Source: a virus
Reading direction: 5' to 3' (one strand)
DNA: 35,305 nucleotides
IMG/VR virus record: IMGVR_UViG_3300010885_034493
Location: 1-35,305 of that record
Below the pieces are notes generated by a model. That model did no database searches. It had not been told where the DNA came from and was given only the letters and a program-made list of their open reading frames with translations. Positions 1-7,586 of this stretch are shown piece by piece; positions within the stretch are counted from its first letter, which is position 1, and each line of letters starts with the position of its first letter. The translations under genes were made by a program, and so were the position numbers.

Positions 1-123
1 CCCCCGCGCCGGCAAGCAAGTGGGGAAAGGGCGGCACGTGAGCGGTTGATCACTCCCCCCCATCATCGGGTCCGTAGCGTAGGCTGTCAACAGAAAAGAC
101 AAGTGTGGGTCGAGGTCCGGAAC
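1..123. repeat. Direct terminal repeat, left copy
   Basis: Bases 1-123 are identical to 35183-35305. The frame of the gene starting at 35036 continues without a break through the repeat into 124-201. The overlap therefore represents a circular or circularly permuted molecule. Because the join falls inside a gene, it is probably an arbitrary assembly break and not a physical virion end. Confidence 0.95.
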
Positions 124-201
124 GCGATCGAATACAGCGAGGCGGCAGCGCTGATAACCGCTGCGTTGTGGATGCGTGAAGCGCAAGGAGAAATGCCGTG
201 A
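1..201 (+). CDS. 3' part of a junction-spanning hypothetical protein
   Basis: This is the C-terminal 66 codons of a 115-residue protein whose start lies at 35036. Reading begins in frame at base 1 and stops at TGA 199-201. The segment is rich in Arg, Gln and His and ends in a short helical stretch (EYSEAAALITAALWMREAQG). The next gene starts with GTG at 198, a GTGA overlap that implies translational coupling. I do not recognise the family. The basic middle would suit nucleic-acid contact, but that is only a guess. Confidence 0.7.
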   Translation, partial: PPRRQASGERAARERLITPPHHRVRSVGCQQKRQVWVEVRNAIEYSEAAALITAALWMREAQGEMP

Positions 202-446
202 CGACGACAAAAGCAAACGACGTCCTCGAACTTGGAACCGCTCGCGCTTTGCTGGGCTGCTCGTCGTCGATGTCGTTGCTCGACGGTGTTCGGGCCATAA
301 AGTCAGAACTACACGACGCCTTCTTGCGTATTGAGGAACTGGAGAAACAGCATGCACGGTCGACTGATGACAAAGGAAGCGATCGAAGCGCGGAAGCAGT
401 TGGCGAAGAGCATCGCCCGCAAGAACCCGCATCTGACGATAGATGA
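198..446 (+). CDS. Small hypothetical protein, overlaps the next gene
   Basis: An 82-residue frame beginning with GTG at 198, overlapping the upstream stop by GTGA. The N-terminal half looks helical (SLLDGVRAIKSELHDAFLRI) and the C-terminal third is hydrophilic and acidic. Its last 95 bases overlap, in another frame, the better-supported HTH gene starting at 352. Either both proteins are made from the overlap, or the tail of this frame is incidental. I do not recognise a family. Confidence 0.5.
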   Translation: MTTTKANDVLELGTARALLGCSSSMSLLDGVRAIKSELHDAFLRIEELEKQHARSTDDKGSDRSAEAVGEEHRPQEPASDDR

Positions 447-534
447 AATCCGCGAACGAGCATGCTGTAGTGGTGAGACAGTTCGCCAGGTCAAGTTGGA
501 ACTGGCGCAGGAGGCAGCATGCCAGCGTTCGTGA
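352..534 (+). CDS. Small helix-turn-helix-like protein
   Basis: A 60-residue protein from ATG 352, with GGAG at 341-344 as ribosome site. A longer frame from TTG 331 exists but lacks such a site. Residues about 10-55 are basic and helical. They contain a helix-turn-helix-like stretch around LTIDEIRERACCSGETVRQV, in which a cysteine pair sits near the turn. A role as a small DNA-binding regulator is inferred from that shape only. The end overlaps the next gene by 16 bases. Confidence 0.6.
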   Translation: MHGRLMTKEAIEARKQLAKSIARKNPHLTIDEIRERACCSGETVRQVKLELAQEAACQRS

Positions 535-668
535 AGACAAAGTGGCAGCACAAGCGGTGGTCGGCGGCAAAGAAAGCAGCCGCTAAGAGCATCGACAAGC
601 CGGAAAGCGAGTGGTCCGACAAGGAATGGGCCACCGTGACCACCATCTACAAGAACATGAAGCAGTAG
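519..668 (+). CDS. 49-residue basic hypothetical protein
   Basis: ATG at 519 follows a strong GGAGG-type site at 510-514, and the frame stops at TAG 666-668. The product is 49 residues, Lys/Ala-rich in its first half (WSAAKKAAAKSIDK) and with Trp/Tyr in the second (SEWSDKEWATVTTIYKNMK). It overlaps the HTH gene by 16 bases and ends 14 bases before the methyltransferase start. Its place between a DNA-binding protein and a DNA methyltransferase suggests a small early accessory protein. No family is recognised. Confidence 0.65.
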   Translation: MPAFVKTKWQHKRWSAAKKAAAKSIDKPESEWSDKEWATVTTIYKNMKQ

Positions 669-682
669 AGAGGACGGGGGGA

Positions 683-1387
683 ATGTCCGCACAAGTATTC
701 TTAGGACGCTGGCAGGACACGCTGGCTCACGTCGACGCCGTCAACGCTGTCATCTGCGACCCACCTTACGGCGCACGAACGCATGAGGGGTGGAACGAAG
801 GCGAGAAGCAGGTTCGTACCGCCACCGGGCAGTCGACAAGAACAGCAATCAGCTACGATGCGATGTCGCCGTCAGAGGTATTCCGCTTCGTCGACCATTG
901 GGCGCCGCGCTGCTCTGGCTGGATCGCGGTGATGACCAGCCATGACCTCATCGGCTGCTGGGAACAGGCGTTCCGCGACAATAAACGGCTACCGTTCGCC
1001 CCGGTGCCGGTCATCCAGAAACGTCCTAGGCTCATCGGGGATGGTCCTGCGTCGTGGGCCGTCTATCTGATGGTCTCACGCCCAAGAACGCGCGCTATGG
1101 CCACTTGGGGCTGCTTACCGGGCATGTACGAGGGACCAACGGTGAAGGACAGCGGTATTGCAGGAACAAAGCCGCTCAACCTCATGCGGTCCATCGTTAG
1201 GGACTATTCGCGCGCCAACGACCTTGTGTGCGACCCATTTCTGGGCAGCGGCACGACAGCTCTGGCATCGTTGATGGAGAACCGCCGCTTTGTCGGCGCT
1301 GAGCAAAAGCAAGAGCACTACGACTACGCCTTGAGCCGTCTTGCGCGCGGGTTCACGCCAGACATCTTCGGAGGCACCGATGCGTGA
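683..1387 (+). CDS. Beta-class adenine/cytosine-N4 DNA methyltransferase
   Basis: A 234-residue DNA amino-methyltransferase that would transfer a methyl group from S-adenosylmethionine to adenine N6 or cytosine N4. The catalytic motif DPPY lies at residues 26-29, and the cofactor motif DPFLGSGTT is near the C-terminus at residues 184-192. This order (motif IV before motif I) defines the beta class. The start at ATG 683 sits after a purine-rich GGGGGGA site; a longer frame from 611 adds 24 residues without a comparable site. The target sequence cannot be read from the protein. GATC is worth testing because the control region at 26400-26760 is packed with it. Such phage enzymes usually protect against restriction. 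No partner restriction gene is seen. Confidence 0.9.
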   Translation: MSAQVFLGRWQDTLAHVDAVNAVICDPPYGARTHEGWNEGEKQVRTATGQSTRTAISYDAMSPSEVFRFVDHWAPRCSGWIAVMTSHDLIGCWEQAFRDNKRLPFAPVPVIQKRPRLIGDGPASWAVYLMVSRPRTRAMATWGCLPGMYEGPTVKDSGIAGTKPLNLMRSIVRDYSRANDLVCDPFLGSGTTALASLMENRRFVGAEQKQEHYDYALSRLARGFTPDIFGGTDA

Positions 1388-1727
1388 CAGGCTTTTTGAG
1401 ATGGGCGTCTTTGACGACGACGATGCTCCGTTGCCGCCTAGAGCAGGACCGGTGCAGAACGTCGACGAGAAGCCGCTAAAGTGGCAGCACTACTGCCCTA
1501 AGTGCGACTGCGTACTCGTCGACGCCACTTTATCGGGGCTTTGCAGGGAGTGTCACCAGAAGAACCTTGAGTACAAGCGGCGCATGCAGCAGAAGAAAGA
1601 GGACGACGAGAGAGCAAAGCGGCAGGTAGCCAGCATCGTCGGCAATCTCTGCGTCAACTGCGGCGTTCGTCGTCGTAAGTATCTTTCGCGCGTCTGCGGA
1701 CAGAGGGCTTGTGAGAAGCACGAGTGA
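1380..1727 (+). CDS. Cys-rich (zinc-finger-like) hypothetical protein
   Basis: ATG at 1380 overlaps the methyltransferase stop at 1385-1387, so the two are probably coupled. The 115-residue product starts acidic (FDDDDAPLPP). It then has two Cys clusters, CPKC with CREC near residues 39-57 and CVNC with CGQRAC near residues 93-111, separated by a basic charged helix. Four CxxC-type pairs suggest two zinc-binding knuckles and a role in nucleic-acid or protein binding. The family is not recognised. Confidence 0.65.
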   Translation: MRDRLFEMGVFDDDDAPLPPRAGPVQNVDEKPLKWQHYCPKCDCVLVDATLSGLCRECHQKNLEYKRRMQQKKEDDERAKRQVASIVGNLCVNCGVRRRKYLSRVCGQRACEKHE

Positions 1728-1911
1728 GGTCAAGTGCTTCTGGTGTGGCGATGCGCTACCCCTAAAAGGACGCAGCATGGCGTGTTACCTGCCATGCTGC
1801 GCTGAAGCGGAATGCCAACGAGCCAGGAAGCGGCGCTACACCGCCGAAGCCCGCGCATTGAGAAGGTCGCTCAGGGCATCGGCAGACAAGACCGCAGCGA
1901 CGTCTTCGTGA
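1711..1911 (+). CDS. Small Cys-rich basic protein at the operon collision point
   Basis: A 66-residue frame from GTG 1711, overlapping the previous gene by 17 bases. The N-terminal half has CFWCG and a CC-x3-C cluster, suggesting a single zinc knuckle; the second half is Arg/Ala-rich. It is the last gene of the rightward operon. Its final 76 bases overlap the last leftward gene (1836-2216) on the other strand. The Cys pattern, like that of its upstream neighbour, favours a real gene. The exact start is uncertain. Confidence 0.5.
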   Translation: MRSTSEVKCFWCGDALPLKGRSMACYLPCCAEAECQRARKRRYTAEARALRRSLRASADKTAATSS

Positions 1912-2216
1912 TGCACGATTAGGTAGGGTGAGCCGTCGTCCTTGCTATCGACGCGCTCTCCGCTGATGCTGACGTTCAGCGCGATGTCGCCCACCGCGAA
2001 CTTTCCGGCGGGGACTTCGGGGCTGACGGCAACCACCTCAAAAGCGACGGCGTCGGCGATGTTCAGCTTCACCGACGACATAAGGTCGCTGTCGAACTTG
2101 CGCGACTGCTCTTCCCAAATAGCTTTCAGCAGCAGTCGAGGACCAGACGGCTTGAGAGCGCCTTCGGCGGCGGCACGTTGAAGCAGCAGACCAGTAATAC
2201 CGTGACCAACGTTCAT
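1836..2216 (-). CDS. Last late gene, hypothetical protein
   Basis: A 126-residue product starting at ATG 2216, with an ATGA overlap to the gene upstream on the minus strand. The N-terminus is mixed hydrophobic and helical. Residues about 45-110 alternate polar and hydrophobic residues (VAFEVVAVSPEVPAGKFAV), suggesting beta strands. It ends the late operon, beyond the internal-virion genes. The function is not recognised. Its 3' end overlaps a plus-strand gene by 76 bases, so the two operons share coding DNA. Confidence 0.65.
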   Translation of the reverse strand: MNVGHGITGLLLQRAAAEGALKPSGPRLLLKAIWEEQSRKFDSDLMSSVKLNIADAVAFEVVAVSPEVPAGKFAVGDIALNVSISGERVDSKDDGSPYLIVHHEDVAAVLSADALSDLLNARASAV

Positions 2217-2527
2217 TTCGACACCTTCTTAGCGGGAGCGGGAAGAGGCTGCGGAGCGGTCTTGAAGAGATCGCGCACCCAGGCGTTCTTCGGAAGCTGA
2301 GGACGGTCGTGATGATGCGACGTCGTCAGGCCAACGCGCGGGTCACGGATTTCGAGGTACGCCTTCTCGTACTCGGGGACGTACATCTTCAGTTCATCGC
2401 AGAACGCCCGAATGTTACGGGGTTCCGGCAAACCTTCGGTGTACGGCTCAAGCGCAAGGCGCAAAAGAAGAAGCTTCGCGTTACCCGATACAGGCAACGC
2501 GAAGAATTTAGCCCAGAGGTCGTTCAT
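2213..2527 (-). CDS. Hypothetical late protein
   Basis: A 104-residue product from ATG 2527. The first half is helical with a Leu-rich run (LLLLRLALEPY). The C-terminus is Pro/Ala/Lys-rich (PQPLPAPAKKVSK) and probably flexible. It is coupled to the following gene by an ATGA overlap. It lies at the end of the internal-virion cluster, so a minor virion or assembly role is possible, but no motif shows this. No clear ribosome site precedes the start. Confidence 0.6.
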   Translation of the reverse strand: MNDLWAKFFALPVSGNAKLLLLRLALEPYTEGLPEPRNIRAFCDELKMYVPEYEKAYLEIRDPRVGLTTSHHHDRPQLPKNAWVRDLFKTAPQPLPAPAKKVSK

Positions 2528-2558
2528 GCGCCGATGGTAAGCGCGGCGCTATTCTAGG

Positions 2559-2762
2559 TCAACAACGGCTTCCGCAAGTCGGGCAGGTTTTGCCCTTCAT
2601 CTTGCCTTTGCCCATCATCTCTTCGTCCATCGTTTCGTCTTCGCCCGATGCTTCGTCGACAAGTTCGCCTTCGTCGGATGCTTCGTCGCCGCCTTTCAGC
2701 GCGCCCATAACGTGCTCTGGGAGAAGCATCACCATCATCTGACCAGCGGGTTTCTTCATCAT
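2559..2762 (-). CDS. Small acidic protein with C-terminal CxxC
   Basis: A 67-residue product starting ATGATG at 2762, overlapping the stop of the 745-residue gene. It begins Met-rich, has a strongly acidic middle (about residues 26-48), then a Lys/Gly linker and a terminal CPTCGSRC. The Cys group could bind a metal ion. Acidic small proteins beside internal-virion genes sometimes act in assembly, but that is inference. No family is recognised. Confidence 0.6.
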   Translation of the reverse strand: MMKKPAGQMMVMLLPEHVMGALKGGDEASDEGELVDEASGEDETMDEEMMGKGKMKGKTCPTCGSRC

Positions 2763-4996
2763 GGCGTCACCATCGATTGCTGTTCTTCGGGGTTCTCAGG
2801 ATTGAGACTCTGATCGATCGCGCTGAGTGCCGCAAGATAGGCTGCCGGCGCATTATCCAGCATGCTCATCTCGTAGCCGGCAGACGGAGCGCCGAGCGTC
2901 GACGTTGCGGCTTCCAGCATCTTCGACTTGATGGACGGAACAAAGCGCTGGGTAACCGCAGGAGGGAGAAGACTGCCTCCAATTTTGCCTTCTTTTAGGG
3001 TCAACTCAGGTGCCCACCCCAACTTGGCAACGCGAGCAGCTTCTTCCTTCGCGGATTCTTCAAGAGGCAAAGAAACTTCATACGCGCGCTTGAGAGAGCG
3101 AAGCCCTTCTTCTGGCGTCGGAGCACCGGCAACAGTCTTTCCACGGCCAAGGCGAGCAAGACGGGCAGAAAGGACCGTGGAGAGATCCGGTGTGACCTCT
3201 GCGGAACTGACAGCGCCAAGTTCTCCCTCTGAGAGAGCGCGAGTCGACGATTTTGCGGCTTCTGCTGATGCCTGAACGCTCGCATCAGGAGATCGCTCCC
3301 ATGCTGCTGTATTGCGAAGACGATTGATCTTTTCGGTTGCGGTCTCAAGCGTCATGTCGCCGCTGTTTTCAAGGGCTTTCGCCTCTTTGATAAGCGCGCG
3401 GTAAATGCCGCGATTCTTTTCTCCGCTGATAGATTCTGGTCCCTTCCCTGGTGCTCCGAGCCCTGCTGCCTCATCGCGAAGGATCTGCGCCATTTGCTTG
3501 CCAGAAATCATCCGCTTACCAGCCTCACCGGCAAGACGCTCCGCTTCGATGATGTCCATCTGCGACTGCGCATGCTCGTATGACGACGGAGCCGCTTCTT
3601 TTGCCAGACGGTCGGCATCCGCACGCGCCTTTTTTGCGGCGGCTTTCATCATGGCGACTTCGCGCTGTTTGACGTCAAGTGCCTTGCTGGCGGCGACAGT
3701 CGAACGGATGGGGAGCTGAGCGACGTCACCTTCTGGGAGCTGTTTTGTTTCGGACGACGCCTTGATGAAGGCTTCTTTCTGAGCGTCCAAATCAGTCGCG
3801 GCTTTGTTGGCAGCCGTTTCAATCTCAGCGGCGTTCTTCGCTGCTGCCTCTGCTGCCTTCACTTTATCGGCGTACTTTGCGGTCAGCTCAGTCTTCTTCG
3901 CTTCACCGGCTGTACGCGATGCAGCAGACCGCTCTTGCAGCGCCGATGCCTGACGGTCGACTTCTGCGCGAATACGACCGAGAAGGTCACCCGACTCTGC
4001 CTTTACGGCACCGGCTTTCTCAGCAAGGCCAGCAGGCGTCCACGTCTTCGTCATGCCTGTTTCGCGCATGACGCGAGCAGCTTCCTGCGGAGAGGTTCGT
4101 AGAGTGCCCTTTTCAAGTTTTGCGGCCAGTTCTGGCCCACCCCTGGCGAGCAGCGCTCTATCGGCTGCTTCTTGAGCGTATTTTTGTGCCAACGGGACAA
4201 CGCCCGATGGAGGTTCAAGCTGCGACATCGGAACGCTGCCGGGTTCAATCGGAGTACCAAAGGGACGACCGGCAAACATGCGCGCGCCCATGCCTGCGCC
4301 CATGCCTGCGCCCATGCCGGCGAGAATCTGCAGAGGAATAGGCGCACCAGACTCCGCTGCGATCTGGCTAGCGGCACCACCGGCACCACCGGCAACGGCT
4401 TGCATGCCAGGATCTGCTGCCATCGTTTGCAGGACACGCTGCGTTACTGTCGGGGAAACAGACGGGACTGCTGGAGCTGCGGCGCGAGCAAAACCAACAC
4501 CGCCCATCGCAGCGGCCATGCCGGAAGTGGCTTGCTGAACGACGCGCTCTGCTGCGGTGTCCGGCTCTGGGACACCAAGTTCAGTCAGAAAGTCTTCAAG
4601 GGCTTTCGTCGGCATGGGAAAGTTGGTTCCCGCCGCGTAGTTGATGAAGCCCGTCGCAGGATCGGCCAGCATCTGCCACAGCGCACCGGCACCGGCACCG
4701 GCAGCAACACCCTTCGGAGAGCGCGTCAAGGCACCGAGCAGCGCACCCGTAGCGACAGGACTAGCGCCGCGAACGGCACCGCCAAGCATGCCGCCAAAGG
4801 TCGTTTCGGGCGCTTCGGCAACGGGCGTTTCAGGGGCGGCGACGGGAGCGGCGGGTGCGGCAGGAGCAGCGGGAGCAGCGGCGGGTTCGCCTTGTTTCCA
4901 GCCAGCAATGACAGCTTCACGCAGACGGCTTTCGTCAATGCTACCGCGAAGAATCTTTCCGTCTTTGCCGACTTTGTAGATTTTGACGTTAGCCAT
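2759..4996 (-). CDS. Large internal-virion / DNA-ejection protein candidate
   Basis: A 745-residue product and the largest of three consecutive genes of similar character. Residues 1-35 form a small charged domain of a kind seen at the N-terminus of phage virion proteins. An Ala/Pro linker follows. Then Gly/Ala-rich hydrophobic segments at about 65-110 and 160-245, including a GMGA repeat, could enter membranes. Residues about 340-560 are highly charged Ala/Lys/Glu coiled coil. In podoviruses such proteins sit inside the head and leave with the DNA to form a conduit across the envelope. The assignment rests on composition and position, since no catalytic motif is visible. It overlaps the 456-residue gene by TAATG. 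Confidence 0.7.
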   Translation of the reverse strand: MANVKIYKVGKDGKILRGSIDESRLREAVIAGWKQGEPAAAPAAPAAPAAPVAAPETPVAEAPETTFGGMLGGAVRGASPVATGALLGALTRSPKGVAAGAGAGALWQMLADPATGFINYAAGTNFPMPTKALEDFLTELGVPEPDTAAERVVQQATSGMAAAMGGVGFARAAAPAVPSVSPTVTQRVLQTMAADPGMQAVAGGAGGAASQIAAESGAPIPLQILAGMGAGMGAGMGARMFAGRPFGTPIEPGSVPMSQLEPPSGVVPLAQKYAQEAADRALLARGGPELAAKLEKGTLRTSPQEAARVMRETGMTKTWTPAGLAEKAGAVKAESGDLLGRIRAEVDRQASALQERSAASRTAGEAKKTELTAKYADKVKAAEAAAKNAAEIETAANKAATDLDAQKEAFIKASSETKQLPEGDVAQLPIRSTVAASKALDVKQREVAMMKAAAKKARADADRLAKEAAPSSYEHAQSQMDIIEAERLAGEAGKRMISGKQMAQILRDEAAGLGAPGKGPESISGEKNRGIYRALIKEAKALENSGDMTLETATEKINRLRNTAAWERSPDASVQASAEAAKSSTRALSEGELGAVSSAEVTPDLSTVLSARLARLGRGKTVAGAPTPEEGLRSLKRAYEVSLPLEESAKEEAARVAKLGWAPELTLKEGKIGGSLLPPAVTQRFVPSIKSKMLEAATSTLGAPSAGYEMSMLDNAPAAYLAALSAIDQSLNPENPEEQQSMVTP
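4285..4320. repeat. Three 12-bp tandem repeats coding Gly-Met-Gly-Ala
   Basis: The unit CGCCCATGCCTG occurs at 4285-4296 and 4297-4308 and, with one change, at 4309-4320. Read on the minus strand it encodes the repeated Gly-Met-Gly-Ala of a hydrophobic segment in the large internal-virion candidate. Slippage here would change segment length in steps of four residues. Confidence 0.8.
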
Positions 4997-6366
4997 TATT
5001 GCTCCAATTGGATTCCAAGAGAATCTGCTTCTTGTTTTTCAGCGGGAGTGTATTTATTTTCGACTGATGATGGGGTGACGCCAATGAGCGCATCGGCACC
5101 AAAAACGTTGCGCGAATTAATCATGGCACGATCGATTGCCATTTTTTGCTGGAACAAGTTTTCGTGCGCCTTGAGTTTTCCAATGACCGTCGAGATGTCG
5201 TCCTTGAGGCCCGGCATGTTGCTCTCAAGGTTTTTCGTTTCGTATTCGCCGGATGCCTGACCAGTAACAGCAAGCTTGTATTCGCTAAACGCAGTTTGGA
5301 ATGTAGAGATAATCTCCGCTGCCTTTTGGTCGCCAAGTTTTGAGCGAAGCTTAGTGTAGTATTGGTCAATAGGGCCGGTATAGTTTTTCAGATCTGGATA
5401 CTGATTGATAAGATCACGCAGCTTTACAAGAGCGGCAGATTGAAACGCGGTTTTGGCGTAGCGCTGCTGAATTTCAGTCCGCGCAGCGTCGGTCAGTTCG
5501 CCATTTGGTCCAAGACCAGCAGCAGACTGATACCTGGCAAGCTTTGCTTCATCCATCAGATTGGCAAGCTGCAAGCGGCGCAATTTCAGATCTTGCTCTG
5601 GCCCGGTCTTTTCTTTTTCCGGCTTCGGAAAGCCCTGACGATCATACTTCTTGGCAAGTGCACGTTGCGCTTCGGCTCGCGCCTTTTCGGTGTCACTCTT
5701 CTGCGTCGTCAGCCCCATCTCAGCGCGCGAAGCTTCGTTCTCCGCGTCGATCTGCTGCAGCGCGGTCAACATGGCGCCATAAGGTACACCGTGAGCGTCG
5801 GCCATTTCTTGAATGTCGGCTTCGGTGTAGCCGCCAGGAGGCTTCTGCTCTAGCCGCGCTTGTGCATCGGCAAGTTCGGCGTCCAATCTGGCGACGTCGG
5901 CGGGTGTGCCGCTTGCAAGAGCATCGGCCATTTTCTTGGCGTAGGCTTTTTCGGTTTCATCGCGACCTGATGCGCTCAGCATGTTCTTTAGCGTCTGCCC
6001 CTTGGAGAGCAGTCGGCCATAAACATCACTAGCACCGACCTTGAGTGCCTCTTCTTGCGCCTTGCGACGGGCTTCTTCGCGCGCAGCGGCAGCTCTGGCA
6101 TCACGTTCACGCGCAAGGGCAGCACGGTCTTCGCGAGCCTGTTCGGTTTCAGCTTTCAGCTTCGCCGTCTCCGCTTCGGTACGGGTCTTTTCAAGGCCAA
6201 AGCGTTCCTGTTCCAGCCGCTGCTTTTCTTTCAGCGCACTAGCATCCTGCATCTGCTTGTCGATGTCCGATAGCGAGGCAAGAACGTCTTCAGCGGGGTT
6301 GTAGCGCTTGCGGAAAGCGCCTTCGACGTCTTGGCGACGCTGCAGAAGAATGTCGGCGTAGGACAT
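4996..6366 (-). CDS. Coiled-coil internal-virion protein candidate
   Basis: A 456-residue protein starting at ATG 6366 in a TAATG overlap. Residues about 30-110 are an extended Arg/Glu/Ala coiled coil (repeats like RLEQERFGLEKTRTEAETAK). The remainder is mostly helical with charged patches. It has no signal peptide or obvious membrane segment. Its position between two other long helical proteins and downstream of tail genes matches the ejection-protein cluster of short-tailed phages. I infer a role in the virion core or DNA delivery. An alternative is a tail scaffold or chaperone. Confidence 0.65.
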   Translation of the reverse strand: MSYADILLQRRQDVEGAFRKRYNPAEDVLASLSDIDKQMQDASALKEKQRLEQERFGLEKTRTEAETAKLKAETEQAREDRAALARERDARAAAAREEARRKAQEEALKVGASDVYGRLLSKGQTLKNMLSASGRDETEKAYAKKMADALASGTPADVARLDAELADAQARLEQKPPGGYTEADIQEMADAHGVPYGAMLTALQQIDAENEASRAEMGLTTQKSDTEKARAEAQRALAKKYDRQGFPKPEKEKTGPEQDLKLRRLQLANLMDEAKLARYQSAAGLGPNGELTDAARTEIQQRYAKTAFQSAALVKLRDLINQYPDLKNYTGPIDQYYTKLRSKLGDQKAAEIISTFQTAFSEYKLAVTGQASGEYETKNLESNMPGLKDDISTVIGKLKAHENLFQQKMAIDRAMINSRNVFGADALIGVTPSSVENKYTPAEKQEADSLGIQLEQ

Positions 6367-7583
6367 TACTTGACCCCCACAGCGCCCATGATTGCGCTCT
6401 GCGCTTGACCGATTGGTCCTTTAGCACCACCAAGAATTGGCAAGATAAATGGCGGCACCGGAATTAACGTGTAGTCGGCAGGGTTGGCGTCAGGGCCATA
6501 CAGCGCCTTGACCGCTCCCTCAAACGTCTGGCCAGCAAGTTCGGGGATGCCCTGGATAAGCCCCTTCTCATCGATCAGCTTGCCAGCTTCATCGAGCGGG
6601 TTGGTTCCACCTTGCGGCGCAGTCTCCTGCCCCATCGCGGATTTCAAAGCGTCAAGGAACTGCTGATCGAATTCCGACTGTCGACCCTCTTGCCGCTTGC
6701 TGACGTCTACGCCGATTGCCCTGAGAGCGTTGTCGATAGCTTCCTGTTCCGCTTGGCGACGAAGGCCCAGCGTTTCCTGCGTAGCTTGCTGCCCAGCCTG
6801 ACGTCGAATGTCGCCTTCCATAGCGGCAAGAGCACCAGATGCTCCGAAGCCAGCACGACCCATTCTAGCGCGTTGCTCGACGAGTCCCTGACCGAGACGA
6901 TCCTCCATCAGTTGCTTGATGAGGGCTTCTTCTTCGGCGGTGTTTACGTCCATTCCCTGACCAGAAAGAAGCTGGTCCATCAGTTTTCGGACGTTCTCGT
7001 CAAACTGCTCGTTCGATGACGGTTGCTGCTCTGCCGGCTGCTGTTGTTCTCGCAAACGACGAAGACGGTCTGCCGTTGCAGTTTGATCCTGCTGGTCACG
7101 CAGACTACGAAGACGGTCGACGGTTGCGGCTTGCTCTGCGTCTTTCTGGGCAAAAGCATCCTGAGCCGACGAAACGACGCCGGGAGTCTTTACGGCACCA
7201 AGTTCTTCGGCGGGCTTCGTGGTGCTTGGCGGGCTGACGGCGGGACTGCCCGGTGGCAACGGCTGCGGTGCTCCCGGTGGAGCCGGTTGATTGGAAAACG
7301 TCGTCATCGCCGGGCCAGTAGGCGCAGCGGCTTTGACTTGCTGGCCGGCGGCGGTCTGCACGGTGCCAGCGGGAACACCGGCGTTGACGACAGGTTTCGG
7401 CGCAGCGGGAACAGTTTCTCGCGGTGCAGATGGAGCGGCGGTTGGCGTCGGCGCTTTCGTAGCAGGCTGAAGCGTCTGAAGTGCCTGCGGAGTGGCGACG
7501 GCTTTCTGCTCAGTCTGCAAGGTGACCGGCTTTGCCGCCGGTTTCTTTTTCATCCTGACGGTACCGGGAATAGCGAGAGCCAA
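6366..7583 (-). CDS. Pro/Gln-rich internal-virion protein candidate with hydrophobic C-terminus
   Basis: A 405-residue product. The TTG at 7583 is chosen because GGAGGTGA lies just before it; the next ATG (7553) has no such site. Residues 1-130 are low-complexity Lys/Pro/Ala/Thr/Gln. Residues about 130-310 are helical and Gln/Arg-rich (LRSLRDQQDQTATADRLRRL). The end is hydrophobic with Pro (IPVPPFILPILGGAKG), which could insert in membranes. It is the first of three adjacent internal-virion candidates. The function is inferred from this cluster and composition. Confidence 0.65.
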   Translation of the reverse strand: MALAIPGTVRMKKKPAAKPVTLQTEQKAVATPQALQTLQPATKAPTPTAAPSAPRETVPAAPKPVVNAGVPAGTVQTAAGQQVKAAAPTGPAMTTFSNQPAPPGAPQPLPPGSPAVSPPSTTKPAEELGAVKTPGVVSSAQDAFAQKDAEQAATVDRLRSLRDQQDQTATADRLRRLREQQQPAEQQPSSNEQFDENVRKLMDQLLSGQGMDVNTAEEEALIKQLMEDRLGQGLVEQRARMGRAGFGASGALAAMEGDIRRQAGQQATQETLGLRRQAEQEAIDNALRAIGVDVSKRQEGRQSEFDQQFLDALKSAMGQETAPQGGTNPLDEAGKLIDEKGLIQGIPELAGQTFEGAVKALYGPDANPADYTLIPVPPFILPILGGAKGPIGQAQSAIMGAVGVK

Positions 7584-7586
7584 AGG

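Noticed and set aside
4172-5260. Long plus-strand frame opposite the internal-virion gene
   Set aside because: It is an Arg/Thr/Gly-rich shadow of the 745-residue gene, without ribosome site or recognisable domain. The GC-rich codons of the real gene keep stops away on the other strand.
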